From the NCBI GenBank assembly GCA_017999615.1, contig JAGNLM010000001.1, positions 452,549 to 516,548 of the forward strand: a stretch of 64,000 nt of DNA, read 5' to 3'. How positions within the stretch are numbered: position 1 is the first letter of the stretch; every line of letters begins with the position of its first letter. Below, piece after piece: positions 7,977-16,666 of the stretch. Origin of the DNA: Gammaproteobacteria bacterium. Its GTDB lineage: Bacteria; Pseudomonadota; Gammaproteobacteria; JAABTG01. The translations under genes and the position numbers were made by a program. The notes beneath the pieces are model-generated. The model searched no databases, was not told where the DNA came from, and was given only the letters and a program-made list of their open reading frames with translations.

Positions 7977-10093
7977 CCGAACGCCCCAATGTCCCCGGGA
8001 GCGCGGTCCGGGTGCTGCTGGTGGAAGACAGCGCGGCGGAGGCGGACCTGGTTCGGGACATGCTCGGGCGGGAGGGCGTGGGCTCGTTTACCGTCACCCA
8101 CGTCCAGCGGCTGGCCCTGGCAATCCCTCACCTGCGTGCCGGCGGCGTGGACCTGGTCCTGCTCGACCTGAATCTGCCGGACAGCGTAGGGCTCTCGGGC
8201 TTCGAGGAACTGCATCCGATTTCCCCCGCGACTCCCTTCATCATCCTCACGAACGTGCAGAACGAGTCCGTGGCGGCGCGTGCGGTGCGCATGGGCGCCC
8301 AGGACTACCTGATCAAGCGTGAGGTGAACGAGCGGACCCTGGCTCGCGCCATCCGGTACTCGGTGGAGCGCCAGCGGGCCGAAGAGGCGTTGCGCGCAAG
8401 CGAGGAGCGCTACGCCCTCGCGGTGAACGGCGCGAACGACGGGTTGTGGGACTGGAATCTCGCGAGTGACACCGTCTATTTCTCCCCGCGCTGGAAGGCG
8501 ATCCTCGGGTACGGTGAGGCCGAGGTGGGGGACCGGGTGAACGAGTGGCTCGACCGGGTCCACCCGGAGGACCTGGAGCGGCTGCGCGCCGCACTGTCCG
8601 AGCACCTGGAGGGCCGGACGCCCCATTTCGAGTGCGAGCATCGGGTGCTGAACCGCTCCGGCGAAGTCCGCTGGGTGCTGACCCGCGGCCTGGCTGTGCG
8701 CGACGCCGCAGGGGTCGCCTACCGGCTCGCCGGCTCGCTGTCGGACATCACGGCACGCAAGCTGGCCGAGGAGCAACTGCTCCACGACGCGTTCCACGAC
8801 GCCCTGACCGGGCTCGCCAACCGTGCGCTGTTCCTGGACCGGCTCGAGCAGACCCTGCGGCAGCACCGCCGCGACCCCGATAGGGTGTTCGGGGTGCTGT
8901 TCTTCGACCTGGACCGGTTCAAGAACATCAACGACAGCCTGGGGCACAGCGTGGGCGACCAGTTGCTGGTGGAGGTCTCGAGGCGCCTGCAGCGCTTCCT
9001 GCGTCCGGGAGACACCGTGGCGCGGCTCGGCGGGGACGAGTTCGGGGTGATCCTCACGGACATCGCGGGCGTGGCCGGGGCGACCCACGTCGCTGAGCGC
9101 ATCCACGAACTGCTCGGGCAGGTGTTCGTCATCGGTGACCAGGAGGTCTTCACCTCGGCGAGCATCGGCATCGCGATGGTCTCGGAGAAGTACGAGCGGC
9201 CGGAGGAGCTCCTGCGGGACGCCGACCTCGCCATGTACCGCGCGAAGCAGGGCAGCGCGGGGTGCTGTGAGGTCTTCGACAGCAACATGTACGAGAGCGC
9301 CGTGGCGCTGCTCAAGCTCGAGACCGATCTGCGCCGGGCCGTCGAGCGTGAGGAGTTCATGGTGCACTATCAGCCGATCGTCGCGGTCGACGATGGCCGC
9401 ATCCTGGGGTTCGAGGCGCTGGTGCGCTGGCGCCACCCGGAGCGTGGGCTGGTGCTCCCCGACCAGTTCATCCCCGCGGCGGAGGAGACCGGGCTGGTGG
9501 TTCCCATTGGCTGGTGGGTGCTGCGCACGGCTTGCCGCCAGACGCACGAATGGCAGCAGATGTTCCCGCTCGACCCGCCCCTGTCCATCAGCGTGAACAT
9601 CTCCGGCAAGTTGTTCCTCGCACCCAATATGTCCAGCCGCTTGCTGGCGATCCTGGAGGAGTCGCGCCTACCCCCCGACAGCCTGCGGCTCGAGATCACG
9701 GAGAGTGCCATCATGGACCACCGGGACGCCGCGGTGGCCGAGCTGACGCGGCTGCGGGCTGCCGGGGTGAAGCTGCACATCGATGACTTCGGGACGGGCT
9801 ATTCTTCGTTGACCTACCTGCAGCGCTTCTCGTACGACTCGCTCAAGATCGATCGTTCCTTCGTGAGCGGCATGCGCCAGGAGGAGGAGGGGACCGAGCT
9901 CGTGCGGGCCATCGTCGCGTTGGGCAAGATGCTCAACATGAACGTCATCGCCGAAGGGGTGGAGACGCCCGAGCAGTATCGCTGGCTGCTGGCCATGGAG
10001 TGTCCGGAGGCCCAGGGGTTCTGGTTCTCCAAGCCCCTTGATCGCACCGCGGTCGCACGGCTCCTGCAGGCACGTCCGACCCTCGTCAACTGA
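7973..10093 (+). CDS. Response regulator with PAS, GGDEF and EAL domains (c-di-GMP turnover)
   Basis: A 706-residue cytosolic protein. It has a receiver domain with Asp65 as likely phospho-acceptor (LLDLNLPDS), a PAS/PAC region from about 135 to 265, a GGDEF domain with intact GGDEF at 353-357, and an EAL domain with intact EAL at 481-483 and the FEALVRW, DDFGTGYSSL and KIDRSF motifs. RPGD at 344-347 sits exactly five residues before GGDEF, matching the inhibitory I-site RxxD. Both the synthesis and the breakdown domain therefore look competent, and which one dominates is not predictable. It is coupled by a 4-bp ATGA overlap to the upstream kinase, its probable phospho-donor. The ATG at 7973 is preceded by AGGAGG at a longish spacing. 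Confidence 0.93.
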   Translation: MTERPNVPGSAVRVLLVEDSAAEADLVRDMLGREGVGSFTVTHVQRLALAIPHLRAGGVDLVLLDLNLPDSVGLSGFEELHPISPATPFIILTNVQNESVAARAVRMGAQDYLIKREVNERTLARAIRYSVERQRAEEALRASEERYALAVNGANDGLWDWNLASDTVYFSPRWKAILGYGEAEVGDRVNEWLDRVHPEDLERLRAALSEHLEGRTPHFECEHRVLNRSGEVRWVLTRGLAVRDAAGVAYRLAGSLSDITARKLAEEQLLHDAFHDALTGLANRALFLDRLEQTLRQHRRDPDRVFGVLFFDLDRFKNINDSLGHSVGDQLLVEVSRRLQRFLRPGDTVARLGGDEFGVILTDIAGVAGATHVAERIHELLGQVFVIGDQEVFTSASIGIAMVSEKYERPEELLRDADLAMYRAKQGSAGCCEVFDSNMYESAVALLKLETDLRRAVEREEFMVHYQPIVAVDDGRILGFEALVRWRHPERGLVLPDQFIPAAEETGLVVPIGWWVLRTACRQTHEWQQMFPLDPPLSISVNISGKLFLAPNMSSRLLAILEESRLPPDSLRLEITESAIMDHRDAAVAELTRLRAAGVKLHIDDFGTGYSSLTYLQRFSYDSLKIDRSFVSGMRQEEEGTELVRAIVALGKMLNMNVIAEGVETPEQYRWLLAMECPEAQGFWFSKPLDRTAVARLLQARPTLVN

Positions 10094-10123
10094 GCTTTGG
10101 CTGAGCTTTGGCTGAGCTTCGGC
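10091..10123 (+). repeat. Three tandem copies of an 11-bp repeat
   Basis: TGAGCTTTGGC is repeated twice exactly (10091-10101, 10102-10112) and once with one change (10113-10123). The stop codon of the GGDEF-EAL gene is the first TGA of the array. Each unit offers an in-register TGA, so slippage would keep termination. Possibly a replication-slippage product. Confidence 0.85.
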
Positions 10124-10157
10124 GCACGGATCGCGGCGTCGGCCGCGCGGAGGATGC

Positions 10158-10631
10158 ATGGAACGGAGTGCCCGCTGGACACTCGCGGTCGTCGGGGCGG
10201 CGGTGGGGTTCGGCTTCGGACTCGCGCACCTGGTCTGGCGCGCCTCCTCGTGCTATCCCGACGATGCCGGAGGTCCGTTCCGAGCTTACGGCTGGCGTGC
10301 AGAGCCTGGGCGGGCTTGGCCGGCTGCGCCTCCAGCCTATCCCGCCTGGGGAGGAGCGCCCGAAGCGGCGTACGCTCCGCGATGGACGGATCGCGGTGGG
10401 TGGGGGGCCGGCTACCCCCCCGTACACCCGTCCGCCGAACACCCGTCCTGGGCTGGGCGGGACCCGGCTGCCTGGTGGGCGCCAGATCGCCAGGACGGAC
10501 CGCCGCCGCCCTCCCTGGAGGACTCGCCTCCACGGGCCGCTACGGTAGCGGCCCCCGAGACGATGGATCGCCCATGGCCGCCGGCGCCGGACCGTCCGCC
10601 TCACGAGCCGGTGGTCACTGCCCCGGAGTGA
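10158..10631 (+). CDS. Hypothetical membrane-anchored proline/tryptophan-rich protein
   Basis: I do not recognise this 157-residue frame. It starts with a short basic segment and one hydrophobic helix (about residues 8-27), then a low-complexity tail very rich in Pro, Ala, Gly, Trp and Tyr and ending in a proline-rich stretch. A single N-terminal anchor with a periplasmic proline-rich tail would fit. GGAGG at 10149-10153 is 4 bases before the ATG, which supports translation. It lies 64 bases after the GGDEF-EAL gene, on the same strand. In a GC-rich genome a frame of this length can occur by chance, so existence is only moderately supported. Confidence 0.45.
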   Translation: MERSARWTLAVVGAAVGFGFGLAHLVWRASSCYPDDAGGPFRAYGWRAEPGRAWPAAPPAYPAWGGAPEAAYAPRWTDRGGWGAGYPPVHPSAEHPSWAGRDPAAWWAPDRQDGPPPPSLEDSPPRAATVAAPETMDRPWPPAPDRPPHEPVVTAPE

Positions 10632-10718
10632 CGGGGGCCCCGGCGGCGCGTGTCTCCCCGCTCGCGCCCGCGAGTGGGGGGGGCACGCATCGCCGCCAGT
10701 CCCCGAGGTGTCGATAGC

Positions 10719-10823
10719 TCAGAGGCAGTGAGGCGTCCGGTTGCGCAGGGACAGCCGCAGCACGCTTGCCAGGACCACTACCAGGGCGAGAATGCCCGCA
10801 AGGGTCAGGTTGTCGATCTGCAT
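10719..10823 (-). CDS. 34-residue single-span membrane protein
   Basis: A very short gene starting MQIDNLTLAGILA, with one hydrophobic helix (about residues 6-22) and a basic C-terminal tail. An almost perfect Shine-Dalgarno AGGAGGT (plus-strand 10828-10834) sits 4 bases before the ATG, the main evidence that it is real. It lies alone on the - strand, divergent from the OmpR-like regulator gene at 11090, with about 266 bp between them. Its size and topology resemble regulatory small membrane proteins such as KdpF-type or kinase-modulating peptides, but I see no family identity and assign no function. Confidence 0.6.
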   Translation of the reverse strand: MQIDNLTLAGILALVVVLASVLRLSLRNRTPHCL

Positions 10824-11089
10824 GGCTACCTCCTCGTTCTCCGGCTTCCCGGGGACCGGGGCCGCCCGCAGGCGGCTCGGCCGGACGGGTTGCCAGCGTT
10901 GCCCGCGTCGTCGCCGAAGCGGGGTGGCGGGTGGCCGCTGACCGGGTGGTCTGGCGATGCCGTCTCCTGCCACGGGTCCAATTCTCCCGCGAAGGTGTTG
11001 CAGAAGGATTTCCCGTTGGGGCAGAGTTGTGACGGAGTGTTTCGCTTCTGTATCGAGCCAAGTCTGCCGTCGGCAGGGGGGAACGAACC

Positions 11090-11812
11090 GTGGAGAGCGA
11101 AAGCGCCCGTCTCCTCGTCGTGGATGACGATGCCGGTCTGCGCGCCCTCCTGACGAAGTACCTGACGAAAGAGGGGTTCGTGGTCACGGCGGTTCCCGAC
11201 GGGGCGGCCATGGACGCCTGGCTCGGGCGGGAATCGGCCGACCTCGTGATCCTCGACCTGATGCTGCCCGGGGAAGACGGCCTCTCGCTGGCCCGGCGGC
11301 TGCGGGCGGGCAGCGACGTGCCCATCGTCATTCTCTCGGCCCGTGGGGAGGACCTCGACCGGATCGTCGGTCTGGAGGTCGGCGCTGACGATTACCTTGC
11401 CAAGCCCTTCAACCCCCGCGAGTTGCTCGCCCGCATCCGTGCGGTGCTGCGGCGCAGGGCAAAGGCCTGCCCACCGGCGGGCGAGGGGACGTCCGGGGAG
11501 GAGCTCCGTTTCGGCCCCTTCCGGCTCGACACGGCGGCCCAGCGCCTGACCCGGGATGGCGAGTCCGTCGACCTGACGACGGGCGAGTACGCCCTGCTGC
11601 GCATCTTCGTGGAGCGCCCCAACCGGGTCCTGAGCCGGGACACCCTGGTGGACCTGCTCAAGGGGTACGAGCGCGACCCCTTCGATCGCAGCGTGGACGT
11701 GAGGGTGGCCCGCCTGCGCAGCAAGGTCGAGGAGGAAACCCGGGAGCCCCGCTACATCCGCACCGTGTGGGGGCAGGGGTATCTGTTCGCGCCCGATGGT
11801 GACGCCCGGTGA
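11090..11812 (+). CDS. OmpR-family response regulator
   Basis: A 240-residue DNA-binding response regulator. The receiver domain (about 1-120) has the acidic pair VDDD at 11-14, phospho-acceptor Asp56 in LVILDLMLPGEDG, and the conserved Lys in YLAKPFNP. The OmpR-type winged helix follows (about 135-235; DLTTGEYALLRIFV, RSVDVRVARLRSKVE, IRTVWGQGYLF). It is probably a transcription factor phosphorylated by the kinase whose GTG overlaps its stop (GTGA). The protein is closest in style to OmpR among winged-helix regulators; target genes are unknown. Start is GTG 11090, preceded by a purine-rich GGCAGGGGGG stretch. Confidence 0.92.
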   Translation: MESESARLLVVDDDAGLRALLTKYLTKEGFVVTAVPDGAAMDAWLGRESADLVILDLMLPGEDGLSLARRLRAGSDVPIVILSARGEDLDRIVGLEVGADDYLAKPFNPRELLARIRAVLRRRAKACPPAGEGTSGEELRFGPFRLDTAAQRLTRDGESVDLTTGEYALLRIFVERPNRVLSRDTLVDLLKGYERDPFDRSVDVRVARLRSKVEEETREPRYIRTVWGQGYLFAPDGDAR

Positions 11813-13158
11813 GGTGGGTGCCCGGGACGCTGTTCGGCAAGACCGCGGTCACTCTGATGGTCGCGTTTCTCTATTTCGCGTTCTTCGCATTCGCGGCGGT
11901 CGTCCATTACGTCCAGGTGCCCGTCGCTCGGCAGGCGGCGGAGGACCTGGCCACCTTCCTGCTGCTGACCGGGCGCGCCTGGTCGTCGCTGCCGCCGGCG
12001 GACAGGGAGCATTACGCGGCCGAGGTGCTGCGGGGCCACGACGTGGCGGTGACGGATGCGTCCGCCCCCCTGATCGAGCGCCCGGCCTACCGGCCCTTCC
12101 CGGCGCTGGTGGAGGCGGCCGTGCAGGCCCGTACCCGGGTGCCCACGGCCTTGCGGATGAGCACGGCCGAGGACGGACGGCGCTGGTACTGGCTGGAGAT
12201 GGATGACCCTGCAGGTGGGGTGCGCGTGGGGTTTCCCGAGAACCGGACCGGGACGCACGTCCCCACCGCGCTGATCAGCGTGCTCGCCGCGAGTGCCGGT
12301 CTCGTGCTGGTGACGGCGATGACCCTCGCCAGCCGGATCAGCCGGCCCCTGGAGCGGCTCTCGGCGGCCGTGGAGAGTCTCGGGAAGGGGCTGGAGCCCG
12401 AGCGGCTGCCCGAGCAGGGACCGACGGAGTTGGTGACGTTGATACGGCAGTTCAACCGGATGACCCTCCAGGTGCGCGAGTTGCTCGCCAACCGCACGAC
12501 CCTGCTGGCGGGGATCAGTCACGATCTGCGGACCCCGCTCGCGCGCCTTCGGGTCGCCATCGAGATGTTGCCAGAGGAGGTGGATTCGGAGCTCGTGCAG
12601 GGGATGGCGAGGGACCTGGAGGAGATGAACCGCCTGATCGGCGTCGCACTCGAGCTGGCGCACGACCTTGCAGCGGGCGAGCGCGAGGCCGTGGACCTGA
12701 ACGAGGTGGTGCAGGCGGTGGTGGAGGGGGCGCGGCAGGTCGGGGGCGCCGTGGGCTGGACTCCCGGGCCACCCTGCCGTCAGAGCGTGAACGTGACGGC
12801 GCTCCGGCGGATTCTGGACAATCTGATGGGGAACGCCCTGCGGTACGGTATGGGGCTCTTGGTCACGGTCGAGCTGGAGTGCGGCACCGACGGGGCGGCC
12901 GTGCGAGTCCTCGATCGGGGACCCGGAATCCCGGAGGAGGAGCGGGAAGCAGTCTTCCGGCCGTTTCACCGGCTCGAACGGTCGCGCAGCACCGACACCG
13001 GCGGGAGTGGGCTCGGCCTTGCCATCGCCCGCCAACTGTCGGACGCGAATGGCTGGCGGCTGACGCTCGGTTCGAGGGAAGGGGGAGGGACGGTCGCGGA
13101 GCTTGGCTTGCCTGGCCGTCCCCTCGCCAGTGCCTTGCCCGAGGAGGGGGGCCCTTGA
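11809..13158 (+). CDS. EnvZ-like membrane sensor histidine kinase
   Basis: A 449-residue inner-membrane kinase. It has TM1 at about 11-33, a periplasmic sensor loop of about 120 residues, TM2 at about 152-175, and a HAMP linker (SRISRPLERL). The H box GISHDLRTPLARLRVAIEML has His238 and is characteristic of the EnvZ group. The ATPase domain has N box DNLMGNALRYG, RGPGIPEEE and GSGLGLAIA. Translation starts at a GTG that overlaps the regulator stop, so the two are coupled. The next gene, an exported protein, starts at or just after this stop, suggesting a three-gene operon with a periplasmic component. The stimulus is unknown; osmolarity is only a guess from EnvZ. Confidence 0.92.
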   Translation: MRWVPGTLFGKTAVTLMVAFLYFAFFAFAAVVHYVQVPVARQAAEDLATFLLLTGRAWSSLPPADREHYAAEVLRGHDVAVTDASAPLIERPAYRPFPALVEAAVQARTRVPTALRMSTAEDGRRWYWLEMDDPAGGVRVGFPENRTGTHVPTALISVLAASAGLVLVTAMTLASRISRPLERLSAAVESLGKGLEPERLPEQGPTELVTLIRQFNRMTLQVRELLANRTTLLAGISHDLRTPLARLRVAIEMLPEEVDSELVQGMARDLEEMNRLIGVALELAHDLAAGEREAVDLNEVVQAVVEGARQVGGAVGWTPGPPCRQSVNVTALRRILDNLMGNALRYGMGLLVTVELECGTDGAAVRVLDRGPGIPEEEREAVFRPFHRLERSRSTDTGGSGLGLAIARQLSDANGWRLTLGSREGGGTVAELGLPGRPLASALPEEGGP

Positions 13159-13724
13159 GAGTGAGGCAGGGAACGGCTCGCTGCGGCGGGCGATCGGGGG
13201 CCTGGCTGCTCAGCCTCACCCTGGTGATCGCACCCGCGGGCTCGGCCCCCGCCACGGGGCTCGGTCCCCAGGAAATGGCGGCCATGGTGCAGGGTATCGT
13301 CACCATGATGAAGCTGTGGAGCGCCTTCACCGGTGGAACCGACCTCAGCCTGGGAGGGGGCTTCTCGCCGTATTCGGCCCCTGCCGGCTCATGGGCACCA
13401 GACCCCTGGAGCGGTGCTGCGCCGCCCCCATCGCCGCCTGGGGTACCCCCCGGCGGGGCCACGGCAGGTCGGGTGCCGGGGCCGCTCGAGGGGCGCTGGA
13501 TCGGAGAGGCCGGAGACACGCTGGAGTTTCGCGGCGAGCGCTTCCGCCTGACGGCCCAGGGCCGCGGCCAGTTGACCGGGACGTTCCTCGCCCAGCAAGA
13601 CCGCCTGGCCCTCTACGTGCCTCGAGAGGCTTGCACCCGCGTGTACCGTTTCGAGCGCCGGCGCGACCATCTCGCGCTCCAGGACGACGGGGGGCAGGTG
13701 CTCCTCTTCCGAGCGGCCCGCTGA
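13155..13724 (+). CDS. Hypothetical exported protein coupled to the EnvZ-like kinase
   Basis: About 189 residues. A signal peptide is visible (Arg-rich start, then a hydrophobic core ending APAGSAPA). Next comes a short helical part (QEMAAMVQGIVTMMKLW), a Pro/Gly/Ser-rich linker, and a C-terminal domain of about 75 residues with the alternating pattern of a small beta-barrel or lipocalin-like fold (LEGRWIG, LEFRGERFRL, GTFLAQQDRLALY). I recognise no family. Two starts are possible: TTG 13155, which overlaps the kinase stop as TTGA and has GGAGG seven bases upstream, or GTG 13161. Tight coupling suggests it serves the same two-component system as a periplasmic partner or target. Confidence 0.7.
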   Translation: MRVRQGTARCGGRSGAWLLSLTLVIAPAGSAPATGLGPQEMAAMVQGIVTMMKLWSAFTGGTDLSLGGGFSPYSAPAGSWAPDPWSGAAPPPSPPGVPPGGATAGRVPGPLEGRWIGEAGDTLEFRGERFRLTAQGRGQLTGTFLAQQDRLALYVPREACTRVYRFERRRDHLALQDDGGQVLLFRAAR

Positions 13725-13771
13725 CCGTCCCGGCCCCATTTCCACGGCGCGGTGAAGGACAGGCGCTGCCT

Positions 13772-14686
13772 TCAGGGCTTACCGAGGAAGGCTGCCACGG
13801 CGTCTGCGATTTCCTCCGCATACAGATCCCGGAAGAAATGGTCGGCACCGTCGACCACGGCGACCTCCACCCGGCCCGGGGTGAGCACAGGTCTGAAGGC
13901 TCGTTCAAGGCCGGGTGAAACGTCATCCGCTCCTCCCACCAGGACGAGCACCGGAACGTCCGTCTTCGCGACCAGCGCCGGAGTGTCGAAATGGGGGTCG
14001 TGGGCGTGATAGGAGAGGAAACTCTCCGCGGTGGCCGCGGTGCCTGCGCAGTACAGGATGTCCACCGGCTTCATCATCGCTTTGGCGTCCGAGGCGGCGA
14101 GCTTGCGTGCCGCCTCGACCAGCGGGCCGACGTCCTTCTTGAATCCCCTCTGGTAGCTGGCGGCGGTGGCGGCTGCGTCCTGCGTCATGGGTGCGATGAG
14201 GACCACCTTCTTCACCACCGGGTCGCGGTGCTCGGCCGCGTACCAGGCGGTCTGGTTGCCACCGCGGGAGTGACCGAGCACGGTGACGCTCGTGGCTCCC
14301 TTGGCCTTCAGCCAGCCGACCCACGCCGCGATCTCGTTCACCGCGTCGGCATGGCGGTGGGTGTGGGGGACGGAGCAGTCGTAGTTGCCCGCGCGTCTGT
14401 CGATTCCCAGCGAAAGGGTGATGGCGAGGCTGCTGACGCCCCGCTCCCGGAGCAGGTCCTGCAGGGACTGGGCGATCTCCATGCGCCCGTGGGCGAGCGT
14501 TCCGTGGGTGATCAGAACCACTCCGTCGGAGACGCTGCGGCCGTCTGCGAGCTCGAGATTCCCGTTGAGGGTGAGTCCCGCGTGGGGCAGTTCGACCTCT
14601 GCGGCTTGCGCCGGGAGCCCGAGCCCGAGCGCGAGCGCGAGCGCGAGGGGGAGAATCGCGAGGCTACGGTGTGCAGGCATGTGCAT
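13772..14686 (-). CDS. Exported alpha/beta hydrolase
   Basis: A 304-residue protein with a signal peptide (hydrophobic LALALALGLGLPAQA core, cleavage probably after AQA), followed by an alpha/beta-hydrolase domain. The nucleophile elbow is GHSRGG. An oxyanion-type strand motif LITHGTLAHG lies upstream, and the Asp (VGGADD) and His (DGADHF) of the triad are near the C-terminus. It resembles dienelactone-hydrolase-like and dipeptidyl-peptidase-like hydrolases; the substrate is unknown. The ATG at 14686 has an ideal Shine-Dalgarno AGGAGGT seven bases upstream. The signal-peptide core is encoded by a hexanucleotide repeat (14615-14647). Divergent from psiE. Confidence 0.85.
   Translation of the reverse strand: MHMPAHRSLAILPLALALALGLGLPAQAAEVELPHAGLTLNGNLELADGRSVSDGVVLITHGTLAHGRMEIAQSLQDLLRERGVSSLAITLSLGIDRRAGNYDCSVPHTHRHADAVNEIAAWVGWLKAKGATSVTVLGHSRGGNQTAWYAAEHRDPVVKKVVLIAPMTQDAAATAASYQRGFKKDVGPLVEAARKLAASDAKAMMKPVDILYCAGTAATAESFLSYHAHDPHFDTPALVAKTDVPVLVLVGGADDVSPGLERAFRPVLTPGRVEVAVVDGADHFFRDLYAEEIADAVAAFLGKP
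14615..14647 (-). repeat. Hexanucleotide repeat inside a signal-peptide coding region
   Basis: Five GAGCSC units (two GAGCCC, three GAGCGC on the + strand) plus a partial sixth encode the alternating Leu-Ala/Leu-Gly core of the hydrolase signal peptide. Gain or loss of a unit changes the core by two residues without a frameshift. Confidence 0.8.
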
Positions 14687-14789
14687 GGGTCGACCTCCTC
14701 TGTTCGGTTGGACTGTGGCGCCGATCAGGTCTAAGGTGTGCGGCCAACGCCGTGGAGCGGGATGAAAGAGATCTGGAGAGGGGAAAGCC

Positions 14790-15179
14790 ATGACCGGGAC
14801 AGGCAAGGGAACGCGGGTTTACATCCTTCAGCTCGTCGAGCAGTTGGGGCTTGCCCTCATCGTCATCGCCACACTGGTGGCGGTCGGCGAAGAGGTGGCG
14901 AAGATGGTGTCCGCGCGGACCGTGACCCTCGCCGATATCCTCATCCTCTTCATCTACCTCGAGGTCATCGCGATGGTGGCGATCTACTTCGAGTCCCACC
15001 GGCTGCCGGTCCGGTTCCCCATCTACATCGCCATCGTCGCCCTGGCCCGGTACCTGATCCTGGATTCGAAGACCATGGGCCCGTTGGGCCTGATGGCCGT
15101 CGGGGGCACGGTCGTGTTGCTCGCCCTGGCGGTGCTGGTGCTCCGCTACGGTCACGTCAAATTCCCCTACTCCGAGTAA
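14790..15179 (+). CDS. psiE: Phosphate-starvation-inducible PsiE family membrane protein
   Basis: A 129-residue protein with four hydrophobic helices. It matches the PsiE pattern: a first helix with [17 protein letters not shown], the conserved [20 protein letters not shown], a charged segment with [26 protein letters not shown], and a final helix. In E. coli psiE is induced under phosphate limitation (PhoB), but its molecular role is not established. GAGAGGGGAAAG precedes the ATG. The last 13 bases overlap the end of the convergent zwf gene; both proteins end in Tyr-Ser-Glu because TACTCCGAGTA is nearly palindromic. An alkaline phosphatase gene elsewhere in the window fits a phosphate theme, but no Pho box was identified. 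Confidence 0.9.
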   Translation: MTGTGKGTRVYILQLVEQLGLALIVIATLVAVGEEVAKMVSARTVTLADILILFIYLEVIAMVAIYFESHRLPVRFPIYIAIVALARYLILDSKTMGPLGLMAVGGTVVLLALAVLVLRYGHVKFPYSE

Positions 15180-16663
15180 CCCTCTTCCGAGATACGCAGC
15201 GAGCCTCTCCACGCCTGGCCCTCCTTCTCGAAGAGGCGGTTCGCCTCTCGCGGACCCCAGCTGCCCGCGGGGTAGGTCTGGATGAAGTCGCGCTCCACCG
15301 ACCAGACCTTCAGGATCGGGTCGACCACCTTCCAGGCCCCCTGCACTTCATCGTAGCGCAGGAACAGGGAGCGGTCGCCGTGGGTGATGTCCAGTAGCAG
15401 CGTCTCGTAGGCCTCCAATCGGTAGTCCCCGACGGCGCAGGAACCGGTGTCCAACTGGGTGGTGCGGGTGCGCATCTCGAGGCCCGCCTGTTTGACCTGG
15501 ATCTCGGCCCGCAGGCACTGTTCGGGCTGGATCCCCACGAGCAGCCAGTTCGGGGTCAGCTCCTCGATCGGGGTCTCGCGGAAGAGCTGTTGCGGGGGAT
15601 GGCGGAAGCGGATGGCAATCATGGACGTGTTCCTGGCCATGCGTTTGCCCGTGCGCAGGTAGAACGGCACACCCCGCCACCGCCAGTTGTCGATGTAGAT
15701 CCGGGTCGCGGCGTAGGTCTCGGTGGCGCTGTCCCTCGGAACCCCGGGCTCCTCGAGATAGCCCCGCACCTTTTCCCCCTCGACCAGCCCGCGCCCGTAC
15801 TGGGCCCGGAAGGCGTGGGCGTGCACCGAGCCCGCGGCGATGGGCCGGATGGAGCGCAGGACCTTTACCTTTTCGTCCCGCAGGCTCTCGGCCTCCAGGG
15901 ACGCCGGGGGCTCCATGGCGACCAGGGTCAGGAGCTGCAGCAGGTGGCTCTGGATCATGTCGCGCAGGGCACCCGTGCCGTCGTAGAAGCCGGCGCGGTC
16001 CTCGATGCCGCGCTGCTCGGCGTGGGTGATCTGGACGTGGTCGATGTAGTTGCGGTTCCAGAGCGGTTCCAGCATGAGATTCGCGAAGCGGAATACGAGG
16101 ACGTTCTGGACGGTCTCCTTCCCGAGGTAGTGGTCGATCCGGTAGATCTGGTGCTCGGCGAAGTCCCTCTGCAGCGCCCGGTCCAGTGTCTGCGCGCTCT
16201 CCAGGTCGTACCCGAACGGCTTCTCGACCACCAGGCGGCGCCAGCCGCCATCCTCCCGGTTCAGGCCCACCCTGGCGAGCGCCCGTGCAGTCGGCCCGTA
16301 CTCCGCGGGCGGGATGGAGAGGTAGAAGACCACGTTGTCGGGCAGTCCCGGTTTCTCGGTCAGGGCCTGCGCCAGGCCCTGGAACGACTGCTCATCCCTC
16401 AGGTCCCCCCGGAAGTACCGGAGCCGCTGCCGGAACCGCTCGAACACCGCGGGGTCCAGACCGTCGCGCACCCGCGGCACGAGTGCCTGCTCGACCTCGG
16501 CGGCCCATTGCTCGGTGTCCCAGGGGCGCCGGCCGAAAGCCACGATCACCGAGCCTTCGGCGAGCTTGCCCACGGCCTCCAGGTGGTACAGCGCGGGCAA
16601 CAGTTTGTTTCGGGCCAGATTGCCGGCGGCGCCGAAGATGATGAGCGTGAAGGGTTCGTCCAT
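15167..16663 (-). CDS. zwf: Glucose-6-phosphate dehydrogenase
   Basis: A 498-residue enzyme of the oxidative pentose phosphate or Entner-Doudoroff entry, oxidising glucose-6-phosphate to 6-phosphogluconolactone with NADP+. The N-terminal Rossmann motif is [19 protein letters not shown] (Asn and Ala differ from the common GASGDLA). The substrate and catalytic signature RIDHYLGKE is intact, and the length is typical. It is followed (upstream in coordinates, 16667) by gnd: gnd ends with a run of Lys codons and zwf starts three bases later, so the two form an operon transcribed gnd then zwf. No 6-phosphogluconolactonase gene (pgl) is present locally. Confidence 0.96.
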   Translation of the reverse strand: MDEPFTLIIFGAAGNLARNKLLPALYHLEAVGKLAEGSVIVAFGRRPWDTEQWAAEVEQALVPRVRDGLDPAVFERFRQRLRYFRGDLRDEQSFQGLAQALTEKPGLPDNVVFYLSIPPAEYGPTARALARVGLNREDGGWRRLVVEKPFGYDLESAQTLDRALQRDFAEHQIYRIDHYLGKETVQNVLVFRFANLMLEPLWNRNYIDHVQITHAEQRGIEDRAGFYDGTGALRDMIQSHLLQLLTLVAMEPPASLEAESLRDEKVKVLRSIRPIAAGSVHAHAFRAQYGRGLVEGEKVRGYLEEPGVPRDSATETYAATRIYIDNWRWRGVPFYLRTGKRMARNTSMIAIRFRHPPQQLFRETPIEELTPNWLLVGIQPEQCLRAEIQVKQAGLEMRTRTTQLDTGSCAVGDYRLEAYETLLLDITHGDRSLFLRYDEVQGAWKVVDPILKVWSVERDFIQTYPAGSWGPREANRLFEKEGQAWRGSLRISEEGYSE

Positions 16664-16666
16664 GGG

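Noticed and set aside
7790-9547. Long - strand frame opposite the GGDEF-EAL gene
   Set aside because: Shadow of a gene with intact GGDEF, I-site and EAL motifs.
15167-15179. Identical Tyr-Ser-Glu ends of psiE and zwf as a functional tag
   Set aside because: Explained by the near-palindromic TACTCCGAGTA shared by the two convergent genes.
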